This document shows, in pieces, positions 46,901 to 57,072 of a stretch of DNA of 64,000 nucleotides. Below the pieces are notes generated by a model. That model made no database searches, had not been told where the DNA came from, and worked only from the letters and a program-made list of their open reading frames with translations. The translations under genes were made by a program, and so were the position numbers. The DNA comes from Boletus sp. NGJ (lineage: Eukaryota > Basidiomycota > Agaricomycetes > Boletales > Boletaceae), in contig JAGTXK010000187.1 of assembly GCA_019096195.1 (NCBI GenBank), positions 434,001-498,000 of the forward strand. Reading direction: 5' to 3'. Numbering within the stretch: position 1 is the first letter of the stretch; each line of letters begins with the position of its first letter.

Positions 46901-47548
46901 CAATCCCCGTTCTTCCTCCTCATGGAGTACGAACCCCGTGCCCTCCTGTCAGTCACCCCCGATTCCGCGATTCCCGCTCTGGAGGAACGCATCCAGAAAC
47001 TCTCTGCCGCCAGGGATGAAGCCCTGGTGGCACACAAACTCACACGACAGGTCATGGCCTCCCGCACTCGCCATCACTTCACCCCATTCAAGAAAGGCGA
47101 TCAGGTCTGGCTGGAAGCCAGGAACCTGAGGCGCTCCATCGCAGACCCGAAGTTCGCACCAAAATGAGAGGGCCCCTTCACCATCACACACGTCCTGTCC
47201 CCCATCGTCTACAAACTCCGCCTCCCCACCACATGGAAGATCCACCTGGTCTTCCATGCCTCACTCCTCTCCCCATGTCACGAGAATGCCACATATGGCA
47301 AACATTTCATTAAACCGCCACCCAACTTGATAGCCGGTGAAGAGGAATACAAAATCAATAAGATTATACGACATCATGGCTCCCCGTCTCGCAGCTCCTT
47401 CCTAATCCGATGGAAAGAGTACTCCACAGAAAAAGACTCCTGGGTCCCCGAACAGGATCTGAAACATGCCAAGTCCACTCTGCTCGACTATAAAAAATGT
47501 CACTCTACGACATTTCCCTCCATCGCCTCACTCAAACTCGTACCATGA
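43930..47548 (+). mobile_element. Gypsy-2 pol (fossil)
   Basis: Retropepsin with ALVDSGAEISCIDYQF (about 44010), RT with SPQASPFFFIKKKNGDLHP and an LIIYMDNLLIFS box (44500-45456), RNase H with FTDHKNLLYFKSPQNLNHRQ (45781 on), integrase with FWWPSLASYVRAYMSGCPSC and VSCDLITDLP (46322-46639), then a chromodomain-like tail (NKIIRHHGSPSRSSFLIRWK). It ends by overlapping the start of the extra ORF at 47497. Broken at several places. Confidence 0.9.
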
Positions 47549-48378
47549 CCATTCCCCTCACCACCAACACAATGACCTTCCCTGATGCCACCCTGTCTCC
47601 CTCCTCATATATTCTTCCTATGGTACCTGGTAGCCGTACTATATCTCCTACTCTCTCCTCTCCTTTATCACTCTCGCGTCCTAGCTCCCCTCTTGATGAT
47701 GACTCTCGTCCTAATTCTCCTCTGTTACCTCCTCCCCACGGCAAACCTCGCCTTCCACGCCCACTGACACCAGTCTCGCTAGCCTCTACTCCCATGCCGA
47801 TCATGTCGGTAGATGTCCCCATCTATGCCACACACCTACGCAACAACTTCCCAGACCTAACCAAGGTCACTCGCCTCACAGAGAACCTCAAAGACCCATC
47901 TATGGCACTGGGATTTGGGGCCCACTTGGACTACGCTTCCCCCTTATATTCCCTCTACAAAGCATATTTGCAAGCGGCTGCCCTGGAGTCCATCGCCAAT
48001 CGCACCACCACCAACGCCCACCTTTCCCTAACCCAACTTCACCTCTGGGGTATTTACGGTGAACTCAAGGCAGCGCTCCTTAATGCCCTCCATCAGCTCA
48101 GAGCCATTGAGCTCCTAGATGACCTTGACAGATACATGAGGGACTTAGCCAACCGTCCCATCCCAGTAATGCTTCCCGAACCCTCCACACCATCCGCCTC
48201 GTCGTCCCCTCTAGGTGAAGAAGAACTCGCAGTCGTCTGCCATGAAGAAGCTTACTGGACAGGTCATGATGGAGCAGTCCCCTTAGGACCCTCTCACCCT
48301 CGCTACTCCAAGGCCTGCTATCAATGTCACCACCTAGGTCACTTGTGCGTTCGCTGCCCCATCTATCAATGCCCCTAA
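47497..48378 (+). mobile_element. Gypsy-2 extra ORF after pol (293 codons, zinc knuckle)
   Basis: An open frame of 293 codons begins inside the end of pol in another frame and lies between pol and the 3' LTR, where some retroelements carry env. It has a Ser/Pro/Leu-rich N-terminal half, a helical middle (ALLNALHQLRAIELLDDLDR) and a C-terminal CCHC knuckle with the order C-Y-Q-C-H-H-L-G-H-L-C-V-R-C. No signal peptide or membrane span is evident, so it does not look like an envelope protein; a nucleic-acid-binding or gag-like role is more likely. A diverged copy at 21620-22208 keeps the same layout. Function unknown. Confidence 0.75.
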
Positions 48379-48743
48379 TGCTTGCGTTGGGAACCCGGTC
48401 ACACACAAGCACGTTGTCCCTTACGTCGTTATCTGAACCCGCAGACCCCGTCCACCTCGTCGTCATCATCCGGCCGAATGTCATCTTCACCTCGTTCAAT
48501 TCGGCGCGTACCCCCTCCACCCCCCATCCGCAGCGCTCACCCCACTCGCCACCACTCCTTCCTCCATCGTCTTACCATGGAGGTTATGCACCAAAACCAT
48601 CCTACCGCACCGACAGACCCTTATGACAAACCAGACATCTTTGACAGCACCGCTATGAGTAACATGACCAGATCCCCCTGTGGGTCCTACCGTGGTTTGG
48701 ACTAGAATTGCTCAGTGGTACTTCGCGTGTAATGGGGGGGTAA

Positions 48744-49290
48744 TGTTACGATTCTTTCCTCTTCTTCCTCCTTGCTAGTTGTCCTCGTTCTTACCTTGTC
48801 CTCTTGACCTCCCTTGGACCATTCGCTACACAGTGAGACTCCGTGTAGCCAAGGCTCATCCTTGCGCCCTTCGCACAACCTGTACTTCTACGCTGACTTC
48901 ATATGGAAGGTCCCTTCTATTTCCCACTCCATAGGATCTCTCTGGTGCTGCAGCTTACTCATCCTTTTCCCACACTTAGTATGTATATAAACCTTGCCTC
49001 CATAGTCGATCCTGCAATTTACACCTACTTGGTGAACTTTCATCATCGTTCCTCCGGACCTCTATAAGTCGTTGTTCTACTTCGAGTGAATCCTCAACTA
49101 CAACAAGGAAGACCCTTTGTCGTTGAACCCTTGACCCTACGATGAGAAAGACCCTCCGTCGTTGAACCCTTGACCCTACCAAGGGACCCTCTGTCTTGTA
49201 GCTCATTGAGCTACCTCCTTCGACCCCGGTAGCTTGTCGCTACTCGACCATCCAAGTTAATGCCTATCCTTACCCAGGGTAGTCGTAACA
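48744..49290 (+). repeat. Gypsy-2 3' LTR
   Basis: 547 bp, TGTTACGATT to GTCGTAACA, preceded by a purine run (atgggggggtaa) and followed by aagcc. Confidence 0.92.
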
Positions 49291-50035
49291 AAGCCATTAT
49301 AGGCAATAACACAGGAGAAGTCACCAGTTCCAATATTAATGACATGTTGGTTGTCATAAGAGGTACAGTCATAAGAACAACACAGCCATTCTATGAATTT
49401 GATCTAAGGAGAAATATGATGCATAGATTATTTCTAAGCTGATCTATAGCAGTAAAATTTTTGAAGTCCTATTGTTAGTTGGAGTGATGTTGCAAAAGTA
49501 AATAAGTCAGCTAACTGTGACCATTGGTAGTGATGCTGAGGAGATGAATTGCACTTTTGATGGAGCAGGATAGTCAATTATAAATAAAGGCAAACAATGT
49601 ATTCAAAGATGATTCATTCTACTTATATATACCATAATAATTGAAAGTTCCACTTTAGTTGACATTGTGTGATATAGCATAATGCCAGATCTGATCTCAG
49701 CTGTCTTTTCTTCTAGTTCCCCTTTAGACCATTTAGTTGGGGTCTGAGTGGCAAGTCTTTCATTTTCACAGAAACTTACTTACACATAAAACATATCAAA
49801 ATATCTCTGCATTGATATGTCCCCTTCCTGAGTGACCTGCAGATAAAATGTCCCATTACTCTTTGAATCTTCTGAAAGCAGCACTCACAAAACCTGCTGA
49901 TGATACTAAAGTAAAAATCTTATATGAAGCAATCTGTCAAAGAAAGAACAGAATTCATTGCAATGTACAGTAAATAGGCTAGACAAGAGAAGGAAAATTT
50001 TTCCAATATTGAACGTAAACAATGACTTGATCCTT
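49291..50035. mobile_element. Element X, copy 2, part c
   Basis: Matches to copy 1 continue: ccagttccaatattaatgac with ggttgtcataa (6780-6815 in copy 1), gttgcaaaagtaaataa.tcagctaac (7090-7125) and agaccatttagttgggg (7506-7525), up to about 50010. No intact ORF. Confidence 0.6.
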
Positions 50036-50560
50036 GGATTTAACTTAATGATTGGTATAGCAGTAGATAAGGATAGTTCTCAAAGAGCAGTACATATTTT
50101 TTAGATTTAAAATCTAAAATCTTTTCAAATTGTATGTTTTTACTTATGATATATGTATTATTATTCAAACAAGGTGTTTTCTGCTGTGTGGAGCAGCCTT
50201 CGAACATAATATGTTCTTCTAATAAATATGAATCTTTTGATGCTGATTGTATTAAAGATATACAGTATATGATGATCCAATCCACATATCAATTATTGAG
50301 TTTCAGGATGGTACATACTGTATAATGTCAGCTTGAAGGACTTTTTAGCTCCACAACCAATCAGAAGCTATTCACAGTCCTTTTGTGAAAACTTTGAGCA
50401 ACATAGCCCTTTCTCATTCAGTGATGCATTACCTATTATAGTATTTTCAATCTTCAAGCTATTTTTGAAGGTATGTAAGAAAAGTGCAGCATCTGCCTAT
50501 AATACAAAGAAAGTTCCTTGATTTGCCATCAAGCAAATTTTTATATATTATTATGCCTGG
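50036..50560. other. AT-rich spacer, nothing recognised
   Basis: Very AT-rich, with no coding stretch or repeat that I can assign. It may be further decayed Element X or host sequence. Confidence 0.35.
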
Positions 50561-50562
50561 GC

Positions 50563-50690
50563 TATATAAGTCAAACCAATAAATGACCACTTGGTGGGCC
50601 TCTTCATAATCTAGTCATTTCTGCCCTTTTAGGCAGTGACTGAGTCTTGGGCAATTCATACCTCTTCATAGATTCTATTTAAGGTTTCTA
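50563..50690. mobile_element. LTR-T scrap
   Basis: The blocks gcccttttaggcag, gagtcttgggca and tagattct appear in the same order as in the right part of the LTR at 60160-60654. Ends and target repeat are lost. Confidence 0.45.
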
Positions 50691-50829
50691 CAAAATGACA
50701 TTACTGTGTGCAGTGATTACCAGCATATAATCTTCTATAGGAAAACTGGTCTGAAATAGGAAACAAATAAATTAAAGTGGTAGTTGTAAAATGTGACTCT
50801 ATATTCCTGGTTCTTGCCTTGCTTTTGCT

Positions 50830-53060
50830 CTGAGTTATTGAAAAGCCAAAGAACTCAAGGGTCACCCAAAGATAATATCCAGGAGCTAAAAGCAATTCCA
50901 AACTTAAGGTAAATACATTGGAGGGTACTACTTTATATATGTTGAAATGTGCATGGACCATGTTATAGGGCTGGCATGGACTGTACTAGAATGATGACAT
51001 AGGGTTCTGGAATGTTATATGGTATAGAGTGTCATTATGGGTCTGGGCATAAGGCCAAAATCTGGGGGTTAGCAAGTATGTAGTTGTTTCATGGGAACAT
51101 ATCTTAGCTAAGTATGGGTATCTATAAAAATAAGGGAAAGTTTTTTCATTACCCTCTTTTTATATGTTGAACCCCTAATTGATATGAATACCAATGAGAC
51201 AAGGTCATAAATTAGGAGCAGGGATTTTAAATACATGGTCTGGGAGGTTATTAAGGGACTTTGCATAGGAGCAGAAAGCGGTGTTATTGAACAGTTTGTG
51301 ATTGGGGGGATATACAGGTGATGCAATCACACTCTTCTATATTGAGGGTGCAAGCAGCTGATGGATTGATGGTATGGAATTTTTCAATGAGCTTTGTCAC
51401 ATTCTTGACATTGCTCTTTGGCTCCCAGGTACACTCCTCTCATGGATAGCTCTTCTAGTGGACAAGATATTCTGTCTTTCCTTATTGCTTCCTTGAATCT
51501 ACCACCTCTTGTACTCTGTGTTCCTCTTCTTGTTGTACAATAACTGGTGGTGGTTTCAGTTTTGCTTGTGAGAGTAAGGAACTGGGGTGGTACAGGGTGA
51601 GTAGTGATTTGTGAAAGACAGGATGGATCTCCCTTCCCATGTCCTTGGTATTTTGAGCTTCTAGGAGGTCTCACTAACCTTTCTTTTGACTTTGAAAGGA
51701 CTGTAGCATTTGTCATCAAATTTCTTTGTTGGTTGATTAGAGTGGATATGAGTTCCTTCAAGAAGAACTTGTTGACCAACTTTGTAATTCTTTGATGATA
51801 CTGCATTTATCATGGTTTTTCTTCATGATTTCAGCAGTCCTTTCTAGAGCTCTCTTTGTGTTTTCATGGTGAGTCTTCATTTGCTCGGTGAAGATAATGG
51901 CAGATTCATTATGGACTTCAATCTTTTTGTTAGGGATAAGTGGTTGTTGCCTGTAATTGAGCAGAAATAGTGAGAAACCAGTCATGCTGGTCATTTGGAA
52001 GTTGTGGATGAATTCAGCTAGGGAGAGCCATCCTGCCCAGTCAGTTTGACAGTGGTTTACATAAATGTGTAGGTATTTTTCTACCTCTCAGTTGACCTTT
52101 TATGTTTGTCCATTGGTTTGTGGATGGTACATGGTGAATGGGTTCACTTGGATTCTAAGAAGGGAGTAAAAATCCCACATAAATGATCAGATGAACTGCA
52201 TTCCTCAATCTGAGATCACTTTTCATGATATGCTGTGGAGTTTGAATACTTGATCATAGAATATCATGTCTATTCCTTGCAACATGATGGAATTCATAAT
52301 GGATATGAGGTGAATCATTTTCAAAATGTGGTCAACAATAATAAGGATGACATTCTTGCCATTGGATTGAGGAAGGGGGCCGATTAGGTTCACTAATATG
52401 ATTTCCCATGGGAAGGACAATATCTTGTTTGGATGGAGTGGGGTGTGGAGGGATGTGATTTTGGCCTTGACCTTTTGGCACATGTCACATTCCTTTATGT
52501 ACTCTTCAACATCCTTATGGAGGGTGAGCTAATAGTATTCACTCATAATTAGGTTGTGGGTTCATTTAACATCCAGGTGTCTGGCAATTGGGTGGTTGTG
52601 ATTGGCGATGAGGATGTCTTCACATAGCTTGTTGTTGTTAGGGAATATAGGGAAGGTTTCTCCGTTTTATAAGGTTGTCCTTCCTTGTCCAGGGTAATCC
52701 TTCTTTGTTAAGTCCTTCTCTCGTGAATCGCTTGACTTTTATATTGAAGTTTGCTGATTCTTGATATGATGCTGCCTGAGGCGACTGTGTTGAGTGAGAC
52801 AGTGGTTGATTGTGGGGAGAATGGTGGTGAGAAAAGAGAGTCAGAGAGTAGTGTTTGTATAGTGTTGTTGGATGTTACCCCATTTTCAAAGTCTGGCCTC
52901 TGGGACAGAGGATTAGCTGGGTTGGTTTTGCCAGCACAATGAGTGATGGTAAGGTGATATTCTTGTACTATTTGCTGCCACCTGGCTTGATAGTGGAAGG
53001 TTCTTATGGTTCATGATGATCTCTATTGGGTATGCTGCTTTGAGGAGGTAGTGTTGTCAT
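50830..53060 (-). mobile_element. Gypsy-1 relative, reversed, 3' half (fossil)
   Basis: On the minus strand, from 53060 downward: end of RNase H, integrase (FPWEIILVNLIGPLPQSNGK; FYDQVFKLHSIS), the GPY-side segment (LFLLNYRQQPLIPNKKIEVH), a chromodomain-like tail near 51384-51600, and then an LTR from 51148 (reverse of TGAAAAAACTTTCCC) to about 50830. It is related to Gypsy-1b in every domain. The 5' half is absent and it carries many breaks. Confidence 0.82.
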
Positions 53061-53229
53061 TCATGCATCATCTGTTTGGAAACTGAAGGCAAAGTAGATG
53101 TCATCTTCTTTAAGGACTTGGGACAAATGTTAGATGATATCTTCAAGTCTAGCAAATAACAGCTAGCACAGAAAAATATTGCTATTTTTACAGAGCAACT
53201 GGTGAGTAATGAATTTGAGGTTAAAGTTT

Positions 53230-53755
53230 TCTAAATCTGAGTGGTAGTCCAGATATCATCTCTCAAACAAATCCATGCTTGTAGCTACATATACATGAAT
53301 CTCAGGTCCCAAAACATTCTCATCAGACAATTTCAATCTGATTTCAAATCTAACCAATTGTGTCTCTTCAATTTCACCTCCACACAGCTCTACAGAGACC
53401 CTCAAACATTTATTCATGTTGTATCTCATAGTGGCCTTCCTGTTTCCTAGGATCCTACTTCTTCAGCTTTCTGTCCAATCAATTACCACTTAGGTGCTCA
53501 ACTCAGCTGCCAGGACAATATAGAGTCTCTCGCCTATCTGTTAATTTATCTCCCATGCAAATCCCTCCTGTGGCTTTCACTTGACATATTGACAAATGAA
53601 ATCTTATTACTGTTGAAACAGCATACTTCAATTGCAGAACTCCGTGATTCTCTACCTACTGCATTCACCACTCTCCTTGACTATGCACACAAGCTTTAGT
53701 TTGCCCAAAAGCCCAATTACATGTTTCTTCTAACTCTCTTTTGTGACATGCAAGA
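53230..53755 (+). pseudogene. Casein-kinase-I-like pseudogene fragment
   Basis: The plus strand matches the second half of a CK1-type protein kinase: IHACSYIYMNLRSQNILI in place of IH..FIHRDIKPQN.L, LCLFNFTSTQLYRDPQT in place of LYLIDFGLAK.YRDP.T, then INYHLGAQLSCQDNIESLAY and YAHKL near the end. The catalytic loop (HRDIKP) and the Mg-binding DFG are both altered, one stop follows GLPVS and another follows HKL, and the N-lobe is missing. It is a dead host-derived kinase gene. It stops where Tc1-A2 is inserted at 53758, and Helitron sequence begins on the other side, so capture of a host gene piece by the Helitron is possible. Confidence 0.7.
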
Positions 53756-53757
53756 TA

Positions 53758-55356
53758 CAGTGGCTCAAAAAAGTGTCCCAATGTTTGGCTATCTTGCAAA
53801 GACTTGACATTTGCAAAAGAACCAGAAGGTATTAGCCCTAACCCTTGCTGGGCCATTGATAGCCCTAATCCCTGCCCTGACGATGAGCCCTTAGTCATAT
53901 AATTGGGTTGTCATGGCACTGCGATATAGCCATATTAAAGTGACATGTCATTGGGACACTTTTTTGAGCAACATTTCTATTCTTCACTTTAGTACTTTGT
54001 ATGCCCTCCCTTTGCTTTTATCACTGCCTCTAGTCTTCTAGGCATACTCTCTATCAATCCTTGACACTCCTCAACCTCTATCTTCCCCCACTCCACTTCA
54101 ATTCTCTCCCAAAGCTCCCATACTCCTTTTGGTGGTGTTGTATAGCTATTGAGTTTTTTTTTGAGGATTTGCCAGAGATGTTCAATGGGATTAAGGTCTG
54201 GAGATTGTGCTGGCCAGTCAAGAAGCTTGATCCCTTGAGATTCCAGCCACTCCTTGGCTCTTTTAGAGGTGTGCTTGGGGTCATTATCTTGTTGAAAGAT
54301 AATGCTCTCTTCAGGAATTCCAGAATTTTCCATGGAAGGAAGCAGATTATCCTCCAAAATGGAGACATACTGCTCAGCATTCATCCTCCCTTCAACCTCT
54401 GCAAGAATCCCCACTCCACTCCAACTCATGCATCCCCAAACCATCAAGGAACCTCCTCCAAACTTTACTGTTCCCTGAACTTCCTTGTCTTGCAAAGACT
54501 TTCCTGCCAATTTCCATACATACTTCCTTCCATCTGACCCAATCCTGTTGATCTTGGTTTCATCTGACCATATAACCCTAGTCCAGTCCTCCACAGTCCA
54601 ATGTTGGTGCTTGAGAGCAAAGGCTTGCCTATGTTGCCTATGCTTCACAGACAAGAGTGGCTTCTTTTTCTTGACTACAGCCTTGAGAGATGCAGACTTG
54701 AGAACATTCCTAACAGTTTGAGCAGAGACAGGAGAAGAGAGAGCAGAATTGATGAGATGGGTAGCCTGGACAGCATTTTCAACTTTGCCAGAGGTAATAC
54801 TAGAGACAATTCTCCTTTTATCAGTAGGAGAAAGTTTAGAAGAACATCCTAATTTGATGTTTTCCTTGCCTGGGTGGATCTCCTTGATAACCCTGGCCAC
54901 AGTAGACTTCCCCAGACCAGTTTGGAATGATATTTGCCTAGTAGAAAGGCCAGATTCAGAGAGAAAAAGAATATTGGCTCTAGCAGAGGAGGGAGTGGAT
55001 TTCATAATGAAGTAGGGTTGGCTGAATGGTATCTCTGCTCTTTATACCATTTGGAGTTATGTAAGTGACATAATCAGACAGGGTTGAAGCACAGCATCCA
55101 TCAGAACCTCATGTTATTTACTACATGATAGTTGATAATATCAGGGTCAAATAAGTGTCCCAATGACATATCCTTTTAATATGGCTATAACTCAGTACCA
55201 TGACAACCAACTCACATGACTAAGGGCTCATCTTTAGGGCAAGGATTAGGGCTATCAATGGCCCAGCAAGGGTTAGGGCTAATACCTTTTGGTTCGTTTG
55301 CAAATGTCAAGTCTTTGCAAAATAGCCAAACATTGGGTCACTTTTGTAAGCCACTG
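53758..55356 (-). mobile_element. Tc1-A2: complete Tc1 element, probably competent
   Basis: A 1599-bp element with CAGTGGCTCA ends, TIRs of about 215 bp and TA at both flanks (53756-53757, 55357-55358). The same outer and inner inverted motifs and the same CCCTAACCC block as in Tc1-A1 are present. The right outer end carries a few changes (gggtcacttttgtaagccactg side), which could weaken it. It holds the only intact transposase in the window. Confidence 0.96.
53989..55005 (-). CDS. Tc1-A2 transposase, intact, 338 aa (DD34E)
   Basis: An uninterrupted frame runs from MKSTPSSARAN (55005) to GGHTKY and a stop (53989), the usual length of a Tc1 transposase. Residues about 5-50 form a first HTH (LSTRQISFQTGLGKSTVARV), about 85-110 a second (SAQTVRNVLKSASLK), with a basic linker KHRQHR before the core. 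The catalytic triad is D148 (VIWSDETKIN), D240 (FQQDNDPKHT) and E275 (LNPIEHLW), with 34 residues between the last two. GGGSLMVWGCMSW is the Gly-rich box. It would act in the nucleus, cutting at TA-flanked TIRs and reinserting at TA. The start was chosen as the first Met, matching the other two copies. No intron is needed. Its own TIRs and those of Tc1-A1 are the obvious substrates. Confidence 0.96.
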   Translation of the reverse strand: MKSTPSSARANILFLSESGLSTRQISFQTGLGKSTVARVIKEIHPGKENIKLGCSSKLSPTDKRRIVSSITSGKVENAVQATHLINSALSSPVSAQTVRNVLKSASLKAVVKKKKPLLSVKHRQHRQAFALKHQHWTVEDWTRVIWSDETKINRIGSDGRKYVWKLAGKSLQDKEVQGTVKFGGGSLMVWGCMSWSGVGILAEVEGRMNAEQYVSILEDNLLPSMENSGIPEESIIFQQDNDPKHTSKRAKEWLESQGIKLLDWPAQSPDLNPIEHLWQILKKKLNSYTTPPKGVWELWERIEVEWGKIEVEECQGLIESMPRRLEAVIKAKGGHTKY

Positions 55357-55472
55357 TATGATCCACAGAGGGCAAATGAAAGACATGTTCAACATAAGCC
55401 TCATCTCAATCCTGGAATTTTACTGGAACTCTCTACCACTTTAAGTACATCTCATCCATATGGAGAGATTTA

Positions 55473-57072
55473 CAGTGACTCCAAAAACCCTTTCCATGCT
55501 AACCCTCAATGTGGTGCGTGAAGTGCACCACCACACACTGTGGGAATTTCGCTTAGCTTTGGTGGAGTTATAAATAGTACATACTCGTGGCTATGAGATT
55601 GCTTCCTAGGTCATGTGATTTGGTCATATGATCAATGTGAAACAGTAATACCATGGAAAGGGGTTTTTCACGTTTTGAACTGATGACTAGGATCTTAGTC
55701 AAATCATATCATATTTGCCATTGTTTGTTCATGCAAACAAAGATATACATATAAATAGCATGTCTGAGCTTAAAAAATTTCACACACTTCTTGATTCTCA
55801 ACCACCACCATGGTCAAATCCCTCTTCCTTCCCCAACAAAGCACTATTCTCTCTTTGCTTGATTCTGGCTGCTCTGGTGAAGCCATTGCCAAGCAAACTG
55901 GTGTCAGCCCTTCTGCCATATCCAAGCTTCACTCCAAAGAGCATTCTGCCCTTCCCAAAGCTCTTGGAGGTCATCCTTCCAAGCTTTCTCCCACCAACAT
56001 TTGTCATGCCCAACATCTAATCACCTCTGGGAAAGCTGAAAATGCTGTCCAAGTAACCAAAGCCCTCACCAATATCATCAACCAACCCCTTTCTGCCAAT
56101 ACTGTCCACCTCCACTTGAAGAAAGCTGGTATGAAAGCTGTGGTGAAGTCCAAACGTCCCCTTCTCTCTGCTAGGCATCGCAAGGCTTGCTTGGATTTTG
56201 CCTATGCATATAGGGATTGGACTATGGAGGATTGGAAGAAGGTGATATGACCTGATGAGACCAAAATCAATCGCCTAGGGTCAGATGGGTGTAAATGGGC
56301 ATGGAAGAGGGCAGGTGAGGGGCTTAGTGATAGGCTGGTGAATAGAACCCTCAAGTTTGGAGGAGGTTCTCTGATGATGTGGGGCTGTATGACTTGGGAG
56401 GGAGTTGGCTTTGCTATTAAGATTGATGGTAGGATGGATGGGGACCTCTACCTTCAAATTTTGAAGAATGAGCTTCAGCAAACCCTGGAGTATTATGGTC
56501 TCAATCCTCCTAACATCATCTTTCAGCAGGATAATGACCCCAAGCATACCTGCAGGCTTGGTCAAGAACTGGCTAGAGGAGCAAGAATTCAGTACTATGG
56601 TGTGGCCTGCACAATCTCCTGACCTCAACCCTATTGAACATCTCTGGAGTTGTCTGAAGAGGAGCCTTGCAAAGCATGAAAACCCCCCTAATGGAATTCA
56701 TGAATTGTGGAAAAGGGTTCAAGTGGAGTGGGATAGGATACCAGTGGAGGAGTGTCAGAAATTGATTGAAAGCATGCCTAGGAGGATTCAGGCAGTGCTT
56801 AGAGCAAAGGAGGCTACACCAAGTACTGATAATATCCAAATACCCTTTTCCATTCAAAAGTGAAAAAACCCTTTCCATGGTATTACTGTTTCATATTGAT
56901 CATATCTCCACAGCCTGTGGACCAAATCACATGACCTAGGAAGCAATCTCATAGCCACGAGTATGTACTATTTATAACTCCACCAAAGCTAAGCTGAATT
57001 CCCACAGTGTGTGGTGGTGCGCTTCGCGCACCACATTGAGGGTTAGCATGGAAAAGATTTTTGGAGTCACTG
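55473..57072 (+). mobile_element. Tc1-C1: complete Tc1 element, TA target
   Basis: A 1600-bp element with CAGTGACTCC ends and TA at 55471-55472 and 57073-57074. The TIRs are about 215 bp. The outer motif AAAAACCCTTTCCATG recurs inverted at the inner edges (55652-55669, 56862-56879). Each TIR also carries a CTAACCCT block and a small hairpin (ggtgcgcttcgcgcacc on the right; decayed to ggtgcgtgaagtgcacc on the left). It is inserted in the Helitron fragment. Confidence 0.95.
55810..56829 (+). pseudogene. Tc1-C1 transposase pseudogene
   Basis: The gene starts MVKSLFLPQQSTI and shows both HTH parts (GEAIAKQTGVSPSAISKLH; LSANTVHLHLKKAGMKAV) and the catalytic sites: DETKIN, FQQDNDPKHT and LNPIEHLW. 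Three defects are visible: a stop plus a neighbouring change at WS of WSDETKIN (tgacct for tggtct), an extra base after HTC that moves the frame (shared with Tc1-C2), and a base loss near the end (RAKEATPS in place of RAKGGYTKY). It cannot supply its own transposase. About half of the residues match the Tc1-A2 protein. Confidence 0.92.

Larger units (their letters stand above)
42061..49290 (+). mobile_element. Gypsy-2: complete Ty3/Gypsy element, 7230 bp
   Basis: LTRs at 42061-42645 and 48744-49290 (TGTTACGATT to TCGTAACA) enclose gag, protease, RT, RNase H, integrase, chromodomain and an extra ORF. The flanks aagtc and aagcc are a near-perfect 5-bp target duplication. The LTRs differ at about 19 of roughly 547 aligned sites by hand (about 3.5%) plus one 38-bp length difference, so it is younger than Gypsy-1. 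Whole in structure, broken at about eight to ten places. It is inserted in Element X copy 2. Confidence 0.94.

Noticed and set aside
47497-48378. Envelope gene of a Gypsy-type retrovirus
   Set aside because: No signal peptide, membrane span or cleavage-site pattern; a CCHC knuckle is present instead.
50036-50560. Possible small host gene in the AT-rich spacer
   Set aside because: Short frames with AT-driven codons, no splice or domain support.
53230-53755. Functional protein kinase
   Set aside because: No N-lobe, altered HRD and DFG motifs, internal stops and an inserted Tc1 element.
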